From the NCBI RefSeq assembly GCF_006443095.1, contig NZ_VFWZ01000001.1:248001-312000 (forward strand): a DNA stretch of 64,000 nt, given 5' to 3'. The notes under the pieces were generated by a model. It worked only from the letters and a program-made list of their open reading frames with translations, did no database searches and was not told the DNA's origin. Below, in pieces: positions 1 to 7,898 of the stretch (within the stretch, counting starts at the first letter, position 1; each line of letters opens with the position of its first letter). The translations under genes were made by a program, and so were the position numbers. The stretch is from Aquimarina algicola (lineage in GTDB: Bacteria > Bacteroidota > Bacteroidia > Flavobacteriales > Flavobacteriaceae).

Positions 1-122
1 CCATTACCGGCTATAGCAAATTGATCTCTCTTTGAACCATATCCAAAGTTTGAAGATCTTCTATACTTATTCTGAAAATCAGCAAAACGTCTTGTTCTTT
101 TTGGCTTTTCTTTATTTTTCAT
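1..122 (-). CDS. Hypothetical protein, N-terminal part only
   Basis: The reverse strand opens with an ATG at 122 and stays open to the window edge, giving about 40 residues that begin MKNKEKPKRTRRF. The visible part is strongly basic (many Lys and Arg), lacks a signal peptide and has no motif I recognise. The gene runs off the left edge, so length and function cannot be judged. It is divergent from the YceI-like gene at 307, with about 180 bp of AT-rich DNA between them that could hold promoters for both. Confidence 0.5.
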   Translation of the reverse strand, partial: MKNKEKPKRTRRFADFQNKYRRSSNFGYGSKRDQFAIAGN

Positions 123-306
123 AATACTAAAATTTTAAAATAAAACATCCTTTAGTACTCTCTAATTTATTACTTTTTTTATATTCAATTCGTTCATTTC
201 TATTACTTTATATTTATTTTATGAATTTTTTCTGATTTTAATTATCAATTATTCTTAGTACGATAATCAGTAATTCATTACATTGGGATTATAAAATTGT
301 AGTTCA

Positions 307-894
307 ATGAAGATCATTTTCGGAATCAAAATACTTATTTATATTATTAATATACAAGGGTTTAGCCAGATTACACCTCCTAATAACTCTAGACAAAATA
401 CATCTGATAAGTATGCACTAATCGATGATGTCAAAAATTTAGAATTCGATACCGAAAAATCTAAGATTTCGTTTGATTTTGTAGAAGAAAACACAAAAGG
501 AACTATCTCTATTGTTGACTTAAAAATTAATTTTAATCCCAATGATGTTGATAATGCGAGCTTTAGTGGTAAAGCCTCTGTAAAAACTATCGATACCAAT
601 AACTTTTTGCGTGATGGTCATTTGATGTGGGAAAAGTTTTTTTATAAACGAAAATACCCTACAATTTCTTTCAAAAGTAATCAAGTGGTTTCTTTTGGTA
701 AAAACACCTATAAAGTAATCGGTAATCTTACCATCAAAGGTGTTGAAAAAGAAATCATCATTACATTCTCTTTGAATGATTCCACATTATTAGGAAAAAC
801 AACTATTTACACCAGTGATTTTAACGTGAATATTCATGACGAACGTCTAAAGAATAAGTTAGACATAGAGTTTCATTTTCCTATTGTAAAATAG
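307..894 (+). CDS. YceI-like family protein
   Basis: 195 residues. An N-terminal hydrophobic stretch (about residues 1-20) ending near GFSQ looks like a signal peptide, so the protein is probably periplasmic. Residues 45-195 fit the YceI lipocalin-like beta-barrel: an opening FDTEKSKISFDF strand, the loop with FLRDGHLMWEKFF and YPTISFKS, the NLTIKGVEKEI strand pair, and a closing LDIEFHF strand. YceI-family members bind isoprenoid-type lipids such as polyprenyl chains or quinones. The 3' end overlaps the end of the convergent phosphopantetheinyl transferase gene by 14 bp, next to a predicted lipid or quinone biosynthesis operon. A functional link is possible but only inferred from position. 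Confidence 0.85.
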   Translation: MKIIFGIKILIYIINIQGFSQITPPNNSRQNTSDKYALIDDVKNLEFDTEKSKISFDFVEENTKGTISIVDLKINFNPNDVDNASFSGKASVKTIDTNNFLRDGHLMWEKFFYKRKYPTISFKSNQVVSFGKNTYKVIGNLTIKGVEKEIIITFSLNDSTLLGKTTIYTSDFNVNIHDERLKNKLDIEFHFPIVK

Positions 895-1423
895 CAAATG
901 CTGAAAACTTGCCATGATGAGTTAAAGAAAAAGGAATATCAATTTTGGTATGATTGTTTTTAAGTATTGGGATTCCGTTAGTATCTTTATCCATATGTAT
1001 TTGTAACGCTTTTACCGACTTATGATTCAAAAGTTCTTTTACTCTTTTTTTTGCCTCATATTTTCCAGTAAATACTTCAGAAGTATAATTTATATTTGAT
1101 AAGAATGCAACACTATAGATATATTCGTTTGTTATAGAGGTATTTATCTCATATTCAAAATCATCAATGATTACTCTTTTTTGGATAGTATCACATTCAA
1201 AACTTTTGGGATTGTATTTTGGTTGTAACCCAAATCGTCTCTGATGAGCCTTATAAGTCGCTTCTTTCATTGTCCATAATATCCAAACTTCTCTCTCAGG
1301 ATTTGTAGACTTGAGTATAAGATTTTGTTCTTTAGGAGTATATATTTTTTGCATCCAACCCCTCCTCTGCCAATTACTTTGTATGTGAGCTAATTGTATG
1401 TCTACAATATCATTTCCGATCAC
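881..1423 (-). CDS. 4'-phosphopantetheinyl transferase (AcpS/Sfp superfamily)
   Basis: 180 residues. The enzyme transfers the phosphopantetheine arm of CoA onto the Ser of a carrier protein. It shows the GNDIVDI motif at residues 3-9 (metal ligand Asp) and the WTMKEATYK motif at 50-58 (Glu and Lys that bind Mg and CoA). Length fits a short single-domain or half-Sfp enzyme. Its start overlaps the stop of the upstream acyl carrier protein gene by 4 bp (ATGA type), so the two are translationally coupled. The enzyme is therefore very likely dedicated to that carrier protein and is the last gene of the nine-gene polyketide operon. Confidence 0.88.
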   Translation of the reverse strand: MIGNDIVDIQLAHIQSNWQRRGWMQKIYTPKEQNLILKSTNPEREVWILWTMKEATYKAHQRRFGLQPKYNPKSFECDTIQKRVIIDDFEYEINTSITNEYIYSVAFLSNINYTSEVFTGKYEAKKRVKELLNHKSVKALQIHMDKDTNGIPILKNNHTKIDIPFSLTHHGKFSAFAILQ

Positions 1424-1674
1424 TTTTCAGCTAGTTTTTGTTCAATAATTGATACAGACGCACCAACAGTAAGCATTTTTTCCATCGCCTCATTATCAAT
1501 TTCTATATCAAACTCGTCTTCTACATCTAAAGCTACATCTACGAGGTTTGCAGAATTGATTTCTAAATCTTTGATAAAATCAGTTTCTTCATTTAACTCA
1601 CCTAGTGCCTTCTCATTCTGAACATATGGAGTAATAATAGTCTTTAATTTTGAAAGTAATTCTTCTTGTGTCAT
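1420..1674 (-). CDS. Acyl carrier protein with atypical attachment motif
   Basis: 84 residues, the usual size of a stand-alone carrier protein: acidic, helical and free of Cys. The phosphopantetheine attachment site is predicted at Ser41 in the sequence DLEINSANLVD, where canonical fatty-acid ACPs have DSL. The following helix VDVALDVEDEFDIEI matches ACP helix II/III, which recognises partner enzymes. The gene lies between the ketosynthase and the phosphopantetheinyl transferase (4 bp overlap with the latter). The non-DSL motif suggests a specialised carrier separate from the housekeeping AcpP, probably holding the growing acyl chain for the type III polyketide synthase. Confidence 0.9.
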   Translation of the reverse strand: MTQEELLSKLKTIITPYVQNEKALGELNEETDFIKDLEINSANLVDVALDVEDEFDIEIDNEAMEKMLTVGASVSIIEQKLAEK

Positions 1675-1700
1675 CAGTTTTTATAATTCTAATATTTTGT

Positions 1701-2975
1701 TTAGTATTTTTTAAAGATAATACATGCATTCACATCTCCAAACCCAAAACTAGCTTTTGCTATAATATTTGGAGAAAAATCAATTGTTTTTTCAGGAATT
1801 TTTTCTCGATCAACCATTGCCACGATATCAGGATGTAAATCTTCAGAATTGATATTACCAAAAATAAAACCTTCTTTGATTTGTAATACTGTTGCAACGC
1901 TTTCTATACTTCCCGAAGCTGCCAAACAATGCCCTGTAAGGCTTTTTAAAGAGTTTATATAAGGAAAATCTTTCTTTTTACGGTTTAGTGCAGTACACCA
2001 ATTCTTGATCTCTAGACTATCTTTACTCGTAGCTGTTAAATGACCATTTATTGCATCGATGTCATTTGGTTGAATTTTTGCATCTTGTATCGCTTTTATT
2101 ATACAGCGTTGTACTGCCTCACTATTGGGAGCAGTCATACTCCCTTCATTACGTTGGCCTCCGCTATTGATGTGACCTCCTAAAATCTCTGCATAAATTG
2201 TAGCTCCTCTTTTTTGTGCACTACTTAAGCTTTCTATTACCAATGCTCCTGCTCCACTTCCTGGAACGAACCCACTAGCCGAGGCACTCATTGGTCTTGA
2301 AGCTGATACTGGATCATTATTGTATTTATATGGTAAAATGCGCATAGCATCAAAACCTCCCCAAACATATGGCCCGCTATCGCTTGTACTTCCTGCTAGT
2401 ATAATTTCTGCTTGCTCATTTTTAATACGTTCGTAAGCCAACAATACAGCTTCTGTACCTGTACTACATGCCGAAGAGTTTGTTGTAACGATATTTCCGC
2501 AACCCAATATACCTCCTAAAAAAGCACTTATGCCGCTTGCCATGGTTTGGATTACAGTGGTGCTTCCTAATCGTCTAACTTGACCCTCATCTACTTTATA
2601 AATTGCTTCTCTAAATTTATCTACCCCCAATATTCCTGTGCCAAAAATAATACCAGCATCCCAAAGTGGAGTTTCATTTTTGTTGATCTCTAAACCAGCA
2701 TCTTTCCAAGCATCTATACCTGCAATAACGCCATATTCCATGCCAGAAGCATTCAATCCTCTTAATTGTAATTTATTGAAGTAATTATTTAAATAACTAC
2801 TTTCATATATCGGTTTTCCAGCTATTTGACATGAAAAATTTAAATTGTTCAACTCTTCAATATAACGAATCCCACTACTCCCCTTTTGTATTGCATTTCT
2901 AAAATCTGAAATGTTCGTTCCATTTGGAGAAACTACACCTAATCCGGTAATTACTACTCTTCTATTCTTCATCAC
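1701..2975 (-). CDS. Beta-ketoacyl-ACP synthase (KAS I/II type)
   Basis: 424 residues, a full-length FabF/FabB-like condensing enzyme. The catalytic Cys-His-His triad is intact: Cys170 in NSSACSTGTEA, His312 in NGHLTATSKDS, His349 in SLTGHCLAASGS. The N terminus RRVVITGLGVVSPNG is the usual KAS opening, and the C terminus KASFGFGDVNACI matches the GFGG-type loop. It would extend an ACP-bound acyl chain with malonyl-ACP. It sits 26 bp upstream of the acyl carrier protein gene in the type III PKS operon, so it is more likely a pathway-specific chain elongation enzyme than housekeeping FabF. MM or M as the start cannot be separated. Confidence 0.9.
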   Translation of the reverse strand: MMKNRRVVITGLGVVSPNGTNISDFRNAIQKGSSGIRYIEELNNLNFSCQIAGKPIYESSYLNNYFNKLQLRGLNASGMEYGVIAGIDAWKDAGLEINKNETPLWDAGIIFGTGILGVDKFREAIYKVDEGQVRRLGSTTVIQTMASGISAFLGGILGCGNIVTTNSSACSTGTEAVLLAYERIKNEQAEIILAGSTSDSGPYVWGGFDAMRILPYKYNNDPVSASRPMSASASGFVPGSGAGALVIESLSSAQKRGATIYAEILGGHINSGGQRNEGSMTAPNSEAVQRCIIKAIQDAKIQPNDIDAINGHLTATSKDSLEIKNWCTALNRKKKDFPYINSLKSLTGHCLAASGSIESVATVLQIKEGFIFGNINSEDLHPDIVAMVDREKIPEKTIDFSPNIIAKASFGFGDVNACIIFKKY

Positions 2976-3037
2976 TTTCTGTGATTGTATTAAATTTTTT
3001 AAAGTAAAGTTTTCGCTTTCTTTTTAATTCTCTGGTG

Positions 3038-3481
3038 CTATTTTTTTTGTTGAAAAGCCATACCGGCAATAGTTCCTTTGGCAACAAGTGTATCATTTGC
3101 ATTGTACATTGCCACTTTACATTTTAATTTATTAAACCTGAAATATTCTTTGTCAGCAATGACTGAAACCTTCTCTCCCGGTAGTACTGGTTTATAAAAA
3201 TCAATTTCACTACTTGTGATTGCGATACTGAGTTGATTTTGGTTCAAGGAGTTTTTAATTAAAAAAATACCAAAAGATGCCAGCCCTATTTGAGCCATAC
3301 ATTCTGTAAGGATTACTCCTGGAGTAATTGGATTATTTTTAAAATGCCCTTGATAAAAGTATTCGTCTTCACGAAAGGTATAGGTTCCTTTAATTTGATG
3401 CTCATTTACTGCTATAATCTCATCTACAAACAAAAAAGGTTTGCTATACGGAAGTTCCTGTATGATATTGTCCTTTGTCAC
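3038..3481 (-). CDS. 3-hydroxyacyl-ACP dehydratase, FabZ-like hotdog protein
   Basis: 147 residues, the usual FabZ size. The opening PYSKPFLFVDEI strand, the catalytic His46 in YQGHFKNNPITPGVILTE and Glu60 in LTECMAQ match the FabZ/FabA hotdog active site; the conserved PxTPGV turn is present. It would dehydrate 3-hydroxyacyl-ACP to trans-2-enoyl-ACP. It lies 12 bp downstream of the lipoprotein gene and 62 bp upstream of the ketosynthase, inside the same leftward operon, and supplies the dehydration step of the private acyl-chain machinery. Confidence 0.85.
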   Translation of the reverse strand: MTKDNIIQELPYSKPFLFVDEIIAVNEHQIKGTYTFREDEYFYQGHFKNNPITPGVILTECMAQIGLASFGIFLIKNSLNQNQLSIAITSSEIDFYKPVLPGEKVSVIADKEYFRFNKLKCKVAMYNANDTLVAKGTIAGMAFQQKK

Positions 3482-3493
3482 GGCTATTATATG

Positions 3494-4012
3494 TTAAAAA
3501 GCACAATTTTGAGGCAAAGGAGAAACGTTTTCTAAATTGCTTGCAAAAGAACTTTCTAAAGTACTTTTTTCAAAACCGGTTTCTACGCTCCCTTTAAAAA
3601 CAACATTTCCATAGCCGGAATTGTTCATATGAGCTCTTACATAAACAATCTGGTTTTTAGAAATAGCTACAGGGCTTCCTGATCTAGAAAATGGTTGTTC
3701 GTTTACATGGCTATGTCCCAAAATACGACGAAAAATCAATTCTCCATCTTCAGAAATAACTTCCCACCAGTTTGCATACTGATCGCAACCGGTGTCAGGA
3801 CTTTTAATCTCAACACTGAAAGAGTAATTATTTTCATTTCCCGAAACAAAAACTTTTGTAACCTCTGCAAGGGTATTGTTTTGTTCACCAGAATCAGGGT
3901 TTTCTGTATTTGAATTTTCTTCTCCAGAAGAATTGTCTGTGTTTGGAGAATTATCACTGCTACAAGATAAAATGTATAAAAGTGGTAATATGAAGATGAA
4001 TTTGTATCTCAT
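3494..4012 (-). CDS. Lipoprotein of unknown function inside the polyketide operon
   Basis: 172 residues. The N terminus MRYKFIFILPLLYILSCSSD is a lipoprotein signal with the lipobox Cys at 17, followed by a Ser/Asn/Glu-rich linker (about 20-50). The remainder (about 50-172) is a compact beta-rich domain with a cluster of Trp, His and Cys (GCDQYANWWEV, RILGHSHVNEQPF, PLPQNCAF); the two Cys could form a disulfide. I do not recognise the family. Spacing (12 bp to the dehydratase gene, 47 bp from the reductase gene) places it in the biosynthetic operon, so it may help transport, anchor or sense the lipid product at the envelope. That role is inference from position only. Confidence 0.75.
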   Translation of the reverse strand: MRYKFIFILPLLYILSCSSDNSPNTDNSSGEENSNTENPDSGEQNNTLAEVTKVFVSGNENNYSFSVEIKSPDTGCDQYANWWEVISEDGELIFRRILGHSHVNEQPFSRSGSPVAISKNQIVYVRAHMNNSGYGNVVFKGSVETGFEKSTLESSFASNLENVSPLPQNCAF

Positions 4013-4059
4013 GATTTTAGTAATATTTTAGAGTATTATAATCCTGTTATGATTTATAT

Positions 4060-4845
4060 TTAATTTAGATGTTCTCCCCCATTTACTGGGATCACACAGC
4101 CATTAATCCATGATGCCTCGTCCTTACATAGTAAATATACCACATTAGCTACATCTTCGGGTTGTGTTATTCTATTAAATGGGTTTCGTTGAACGCTATG
4201 GTCAATAATTTGTTGATGTTCCGGGATCATTCGTAATGATTGTGTATCAACAGCGCCGGGTTGTAGGCAATTTGCCGTGATCCCATGAGGAGCAAATTCT
4301 AATGCAATACTTCTTGTTATTGTTTCTAAAGCTGCTTTTGCTGCTGACACTGCCGCATAATGTTTCCATGCTTTTTGACTTCCTTCACTAGTAAAAGATA
4401 ATACTGTTGATTTTTTGGCAAACAGATTATGATCAAAAATGGTTTTGACCCAATCATATAGGCTTATCGCCATTGCATCAATTGTAAGGTGAAAATCATC
4501 ATTTTTTAAGACAAATTCTTCGTCTACCATAGGTTTTAAATTGCCTTTGGCGACACTATGAATCAATGCCTTGATTTTTCCTTGTCCAATAGTTTTTAAA
4601 AGGTTCTCGGCTACTTCATTTCTTTTTTGTAAACGCAATAGATCGATATTATATGAAAGAAGTTGTACCCCGATGTCTCTAATATTTGCGAAATTGGATT
4701 CGATCTCATGCATTTCGCTTTTACGATTGCGATGAATGATGATAATATTCATGCCATGAAAGGCTAATTTTTTGGCCGTAGCAATTCCCAAACCCGTACT
4801 TCCACCCAAAATGATAGCCCATTCATTTTTACCTTCAAAATCCAT
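4060..4845 (-). CDS. SDR oxidoreductase, FabL-like enoyl-ACP reductase
   Basis: 261 residues. A Rossmann SDR with the nucleotide-binding glycine motif GGSTGLGIATA near residue 14. The active site reads HYAAVSAAKAALE, a Tyr-x6-Lys spacing typical of enoyl-ACP reductases (FabI/FabL) rather than the Tyr-x3-Lys of FabG ketoreductases. The stretch SIALEFAPHGITANCLQPGA and the closing NGGEHL are like FabL. It would reduce enoyl-ACP to saturated acyl-ACP with NAD(P)H. It follows the type III PKS gene after 40 bp. Classification as a 3-oxoacyl reductase is the main alternative; the Tyr-Lys spacing argues against it. Confidence 0.75.
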   Translation of the reverse strand: MDFEGKNEWAIILGGSTGLGIATAKKLAFHGMNIIIIHRNRKSEMHEIESNFANIRDIGVQLLSYNIDLLRLQKRNEVAENLLKTIGQGKIKALIHSVAKGNLKPMVDEEFVLKNDDFHLTIDAMAISLYDWVKTIFDHNLFAKKSTVLSFTSEGSQKAWKHYAAVSAAKAALETITRSIALEFAPHGITANCLQPGAVDTQSLRMIPEHQQIIDHSVQRNPFNRITQPEDVANVVYLLCKDEASWINGCVIPVNGGEHLN

Positions 4846-4885
4846 AGCTTATTTACTATTTTTTAATCTTTGTTCAAAACTTGTT

Positions 4886-5938
4886 TTACCATTCTAATAA
4901 TACTCGTTGTGCAGAAAAGCCCGGACCAAAGCTAAGCATTAAACCCGTGTCTCCTTCTTTTGGATTTTTATCCATAAAACGCTCTAAAACATACAAAACC
5001 GTTGCACTACTCATGTTACCATATTCTCTCAAAATAGTCTTTGTTTCATCTATATTTTTTCCTAAATGACCAAAGAGTTCTTCTACAGTTTGAACGATTT
5101 TCTTTCCTCCCGGATGAAAAATTAAATGATCTACTTCTTCTATTGTTTTGCCATATTTTTTAAGAAACGGATGGATCACTCTCGGAAAATGCTCTGATAT
5201 GGTTTCTGGCACTTTGGGATTGAGTATCATTTGCAATCCATTATTGGTCAAATCAAAGCCCATCATAGTAGTTGCATTATAAAAATGATACATTTCGTCT
5301 CCAATAATTTTTGGACCAACAGCATTTTCTTCTGACGATAGCAAGGTACAGGCAGCTCCGTCACCAAATATCGCAGCACTTACCATATTGGTCATACTAT
5401 AATCATCTAATTGAAAAGTAGCTGTAGGGGCTTCTATAGCAATAACAGCCGCTCTTTTTCCCGGATTTGCATTCAAAAAATTTCTGGCATAAATCATACC
5501 GGATATCCCTGCTGCACAACCCATTTCTGTGACCGGAAGCCTAACGATATCTTGTCTTAGATTAAGGTCATTGATTAAATATGCATCCAGAGAAGGAATC
5601 ATAATCCCCGTACAACTTACTGTTATGATATAATCCAAAGATTCAGAATCCCAATTTGATTGTCGAAGTGCTTTTTGTAAAACAGATGCCCCTAACTTTT
5701 TAACCTCTCTTATGTAAATATCATTTTTTTCTTGAAACGATGTCGCTGTAAACACTTCTTCAATATTCATGATTCCGTAACGTTTGTCAACAGCAGCATT
5801 TTCAAAAATTTTAATTACTTTTCTTCTGAAACGATCGTTCTGGTTTGATAGCCAATCAGAGACAAACGGTAGGATCTCCTTTGTTTCTCTTACATATTGA
5901 GGGAGTTGTTTGACGACAGTATTAATTCTTACATTCAA
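4886..5938 (-). CDS. Type III polyketide synthase (chalcone synthase family)
   Basis: 350 residues, the usual length. The catalytic Cys141 (TEMGCAAGISG), His275 (LIFHPGGKK) and Asn308 (EYGNMSSAT) triad is complete, and the C-terminal LSFGPGFSAQRVLL is the GFGPG loop of this family. These homodimeric enzymes extend an acyl starter with malonyl-CoA without using a carrier domain and then cyclise it, giving alkylresorcinols, alkylpyrones or related aromatics. Directly downstream lie reductase, dehydratase, ketosynthase and carrier-protein genes, which suggests an ACP-bound acyl chain as starter. A methyltransferase gene ends 20 bp upstream. The product is likely a long-chain phenolic lipid; exact structure cannot be read from the sequence. 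Confidence 0.92.
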   Translation of the reverse strand: MNVRINTVVKQLPQYVRETKEILPFVSDWLSNQNDRFRRKVIKIFENAAVDKRYGIMNIEEVFTATSFQEKNDIYIREVKKLGASVLQKALRQSNWDSESLDYIITVSCTGIMIPSLDAYLINDLNLRQDIVRLPVTEMGCAAGISGMIYARNFLNANPGKRAAVIAIEAPTATFQLDDYSMTNMVSAAIFGDGAACTLLSSEENAVGPKIIGDEMYHFYNATTMMGFDLTNNGLQMILNPKVPETISEHFPRVIHPFLKKYGKTIEEVDHLIFHPGGKKIVQTVEELFGHLGKNIDETKTILREYGNMSSATVLYVLERFMDKNPKEGDTGLMLSFGPGFSAQRVLLEW

Positions 5939-5958
5939 ATTTTATTTTTTTATTTGAT

Positions 5959-6672
5959 TTATGAGTTATTTATGATCCATCTATATCGAAATGCCCATTT
6001 CCATGTAATCTTATAGTTTGTAAGATTAAGATCTTTGGCATATTGTATAAGATCTTGTTTTTTAAATGCTCTTTTGATAGACACCAATCCATCATTTTTG
6101 GCTACATAGCCTTTTATAAAAAAGAAGCTGAAAATTTTGAATAAATAGTATGCTAAAGCACTACGGTGTAAATCATTAATAATTATACCTTTTTTTGCTA
6201 ACTGTAATGATTTATACATTATCTTTTTTATGTCTTCATTAGTCAGATGATGTAATGTCAATGTACTGATAATAATGTCGCAAGAGAATTCTGAAACTTT
6301 CATTTCAAGAAGATCTTGATGCATATATTGGATTTCAGGATAGTTTTCACTTAATTTCTGTGCATACAATAGGCTCTTTTTACTTAAATCTATGCCTAAT
6401 AATTTTACAGCTCTTTCTTTTTTTCTAAATATACGAGCAATTGCCCTTAACATTTCTCCATCTCCACATCCTAGGTCGATTATAATGATCTCTTTGGATG
6501 TATCAATATCTTTTATCATCGAATTCACTGCTCGAATTGTGATTGCATTACCACCTAATAATTTATTAACTTTTGATATATCAGCAAGTGCGATTTGTAA
6601 TGCTTTATCCTCAATATTTGGATTATCCATTAACTCTACTTCATTACTTCTATGTTTTAAATTGATTAGCAT
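5959..6672 (-). CDS. SAM-dependent class I methyltransferase
   Basis: 237 residues. The SAM-binding motif I IIIDLGCGDGEML lies around residues 62-75, followed by the acidic LLGIDLSKKSL (motif II) and STLTLHHL (motif post-II). The C-terminal NDLHRSALAYYLFKI segment is common in methyltransferases found beside type III PKS genes. It probably O- or C-methylates the phenolic or quinone product. It overlaps the stop of the flavoprotein gene by 7 bp and is 20 bp from the PKS gene. Met15 (in front of DNPNI) is an alternative start; I keep the upstream start because of the tight coupling. Confidence 0.85.
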   Translation of the reverse strand: MLINLKHRSNEVELMDNPNIEDKALQIALADISKVNKLLGGNAITIRAVNSMIKDIDTSKEIIIIDLGCGDGEMLRAIARIFRKKERAVKLLGIDLSKKSLLYAQKLSENYPEIQYMHQDLLEMKVSEFSCDIIISTLTLHHLTNEDIKKIMYKSLQLAKKGIIINDLHRSALAYYLFKIFSFFFIKGYVAKNDGLVSIKRAFKKQDLIQYAKDLNLTNYKITWKWAFRYRWIINNS

Positions 6673-7796
6673 GCTATAGTTATAGGTTTTCCATGAGTTT
6701 GTTTGATGATCGTTGGTACTACCTTTGGCAGTTTGCTTGCTATTTTAAAAGAGTATTGTTGTAGATTTTCTTTAAGTAAAATTCTTTGTAAAATTCTTCC
6801 TGCATACAACCTTCTGGAAAATGTGGAATTCCACTTTTTTTGGTATAGTCTTTCTATATATTTTCTTTCTTCAAGTGTACGTTCTTTGGTTTTTGTAAGT
6901 AATAATTCGCAAAGTATTTGTGAGCTTTGTATTGCCATAGCCATACCATTACCACAGAGCGGATGAATAAGCCCTGCTGCATCACCGATCATAAAAATAT
7001 GATTCTCTACAGGTTTTTTTCTACTAAAATTGATTTGACTTATTGTAATAGGTTTGTCAAACAGTAAGTTAGCGTTCTTAAAAAATGAATCAAGGTGAGG
7101 GTTTTGCGATATTTCTGATTCTTGAAAAGAAGTAATGTCTTTATAATTTTTGAAACTATTGTAGTTTACTAAGTAACAAGCATTAATTTTTTGATCTTCT
7201 ACCATAGAAAGCCCACAATATCCACCTCTGAAGTTATGTAATGCAACTAATTCTGGATCAAAATCACTTTCGTAATGTGCTTTTACAGCAAGCCAAGGAG
7301 ATTTTTTAAAACTAAAGCTTCTTTGTAGTGTTTTATCTAGAATAGAACGCTTTCCATAGGCTCCTAGAACATAATCTGCTTCAAAATCACCTTTATTTGT
7401 GTGAACGTAAAAGGTGTTTTCATGATATTTAATGTCTAGAACCTGTTCATGAAAAAACGTTACGCCTTGTTCTAATGCTTTTTTATATAAAAAATGATCT
7501 AAAGTATATCTGCTTATCCCAAAGCCTCCTAAAGGTAGTTTATGAGTGATTTGATCCCTCTTTTGTGTACTTATCGATAGTTTTGAAATCCATACAGGTT
7601 GTATTGTATTAATATCGATATCAAGATACTCCAGATATGGTAAAACTTCATTAGATATATATTCTCCACAAACTTTATGTTTTGGATATGTGTTTTTTTC
7701 AAATACAGAAACTTTACTTCCATGCTTGCTTAAATGAATTGCACTTGTTAAGCCAGCTAGTCCCCCACCAACAATTATTGTATGTAACGTTTTCAT
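6666..7796 (-). CDS. FAD-dependent oxidoreductase/monooxygenase (geranylgeranyl reductase-like)
   Basis: 376 residues from the ATG at 7796; an upstream in-frame ATG at 7847 would add 17 hydrophobic residues before the FAD motif and leave no room between a terminator (7850-7879) and the gene, so the inner start is preferred. The Rossmann motif IIVGGGLAGL lies at residues 7-16, the KVCGEYIS signature at 41-48, and the second FAD motif FMIGDAAGLIHPLCGNGM in the C-terminal half. These are typical of the UbiH/GGR flavoprotein family, which hydroxylates or reduces aromatic and isoprenoid lipids. Beside a type III PKS and a methyltransferase it most likely hydroxylates the alkylresorcinol ring toward a quinone. 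It is the first gene of the operon. Confidence 0.85.
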   Translation of the reverse strand: MKTLHTIIVGGGLAGLTSAIHLSKHGSKVSVFEKNTYPKHKVCGEYISNEVLPYLEYLDIDINTIQPVWISKLSISTQKRDQITHKLPLGGFGISRYTLDHFLYKKALEQGVTFFHEQVLDIKYHENTFYVHTNKGDFEADYVLGAYGKRSILDKTLQRSFSFKKSPWLAVKAHYESDFDPELVALHNFRGGYCGLSMVEDQKINACYLVNYNSFKNYKDITSFQESEISQNPHLDSFFKNANLLFDKPITISQINFSRKKPVENHIFMIGDAAGLIHPLCGNGMAMAIQSSQILCELLLTKTKERTLEERKYIERLYQKKWNSTFSRRLYAGRILQRILLKENLQQYSFKIASKLPKVVPTIIKQTHGKPITIAC

Positions 7797-7849
7797 TCTG
7801 ATAATGAAGATACACAAAATAATACATTGCCATTCGCTTATAATCATAA

Positions 7850-7879
7850 AAAAATCCTGACATTACAGTCAGGATTTTT
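7850..7879 (-). terminator. Rho-independent terminator after the OmpA lipoprotein gene
   Basis: A perfect hairpin with 12-bp arms (AAAAATCCTGAC / GTCAGGATTTTT) and a six-base loop lies 20 bp after the stop of the OmpA-family gene. The arm ends form A and T runs on either strand. It separates that gene from the polyketide operon, which must then start from a promoter in the roughly 50 bp that remain, or from readthrough. Confidence 0.8.
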
Positions 7880-7898
7880 ATCTTGAAAAGCTTTATGC

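Noticed and set aside
881-7796. Flexirubin or aryl polyene cluster
   Set aside because: There is no DarA/DarB-type pair or aryl polyene ketosynthase pair; the core enzyme is a type III PKS.
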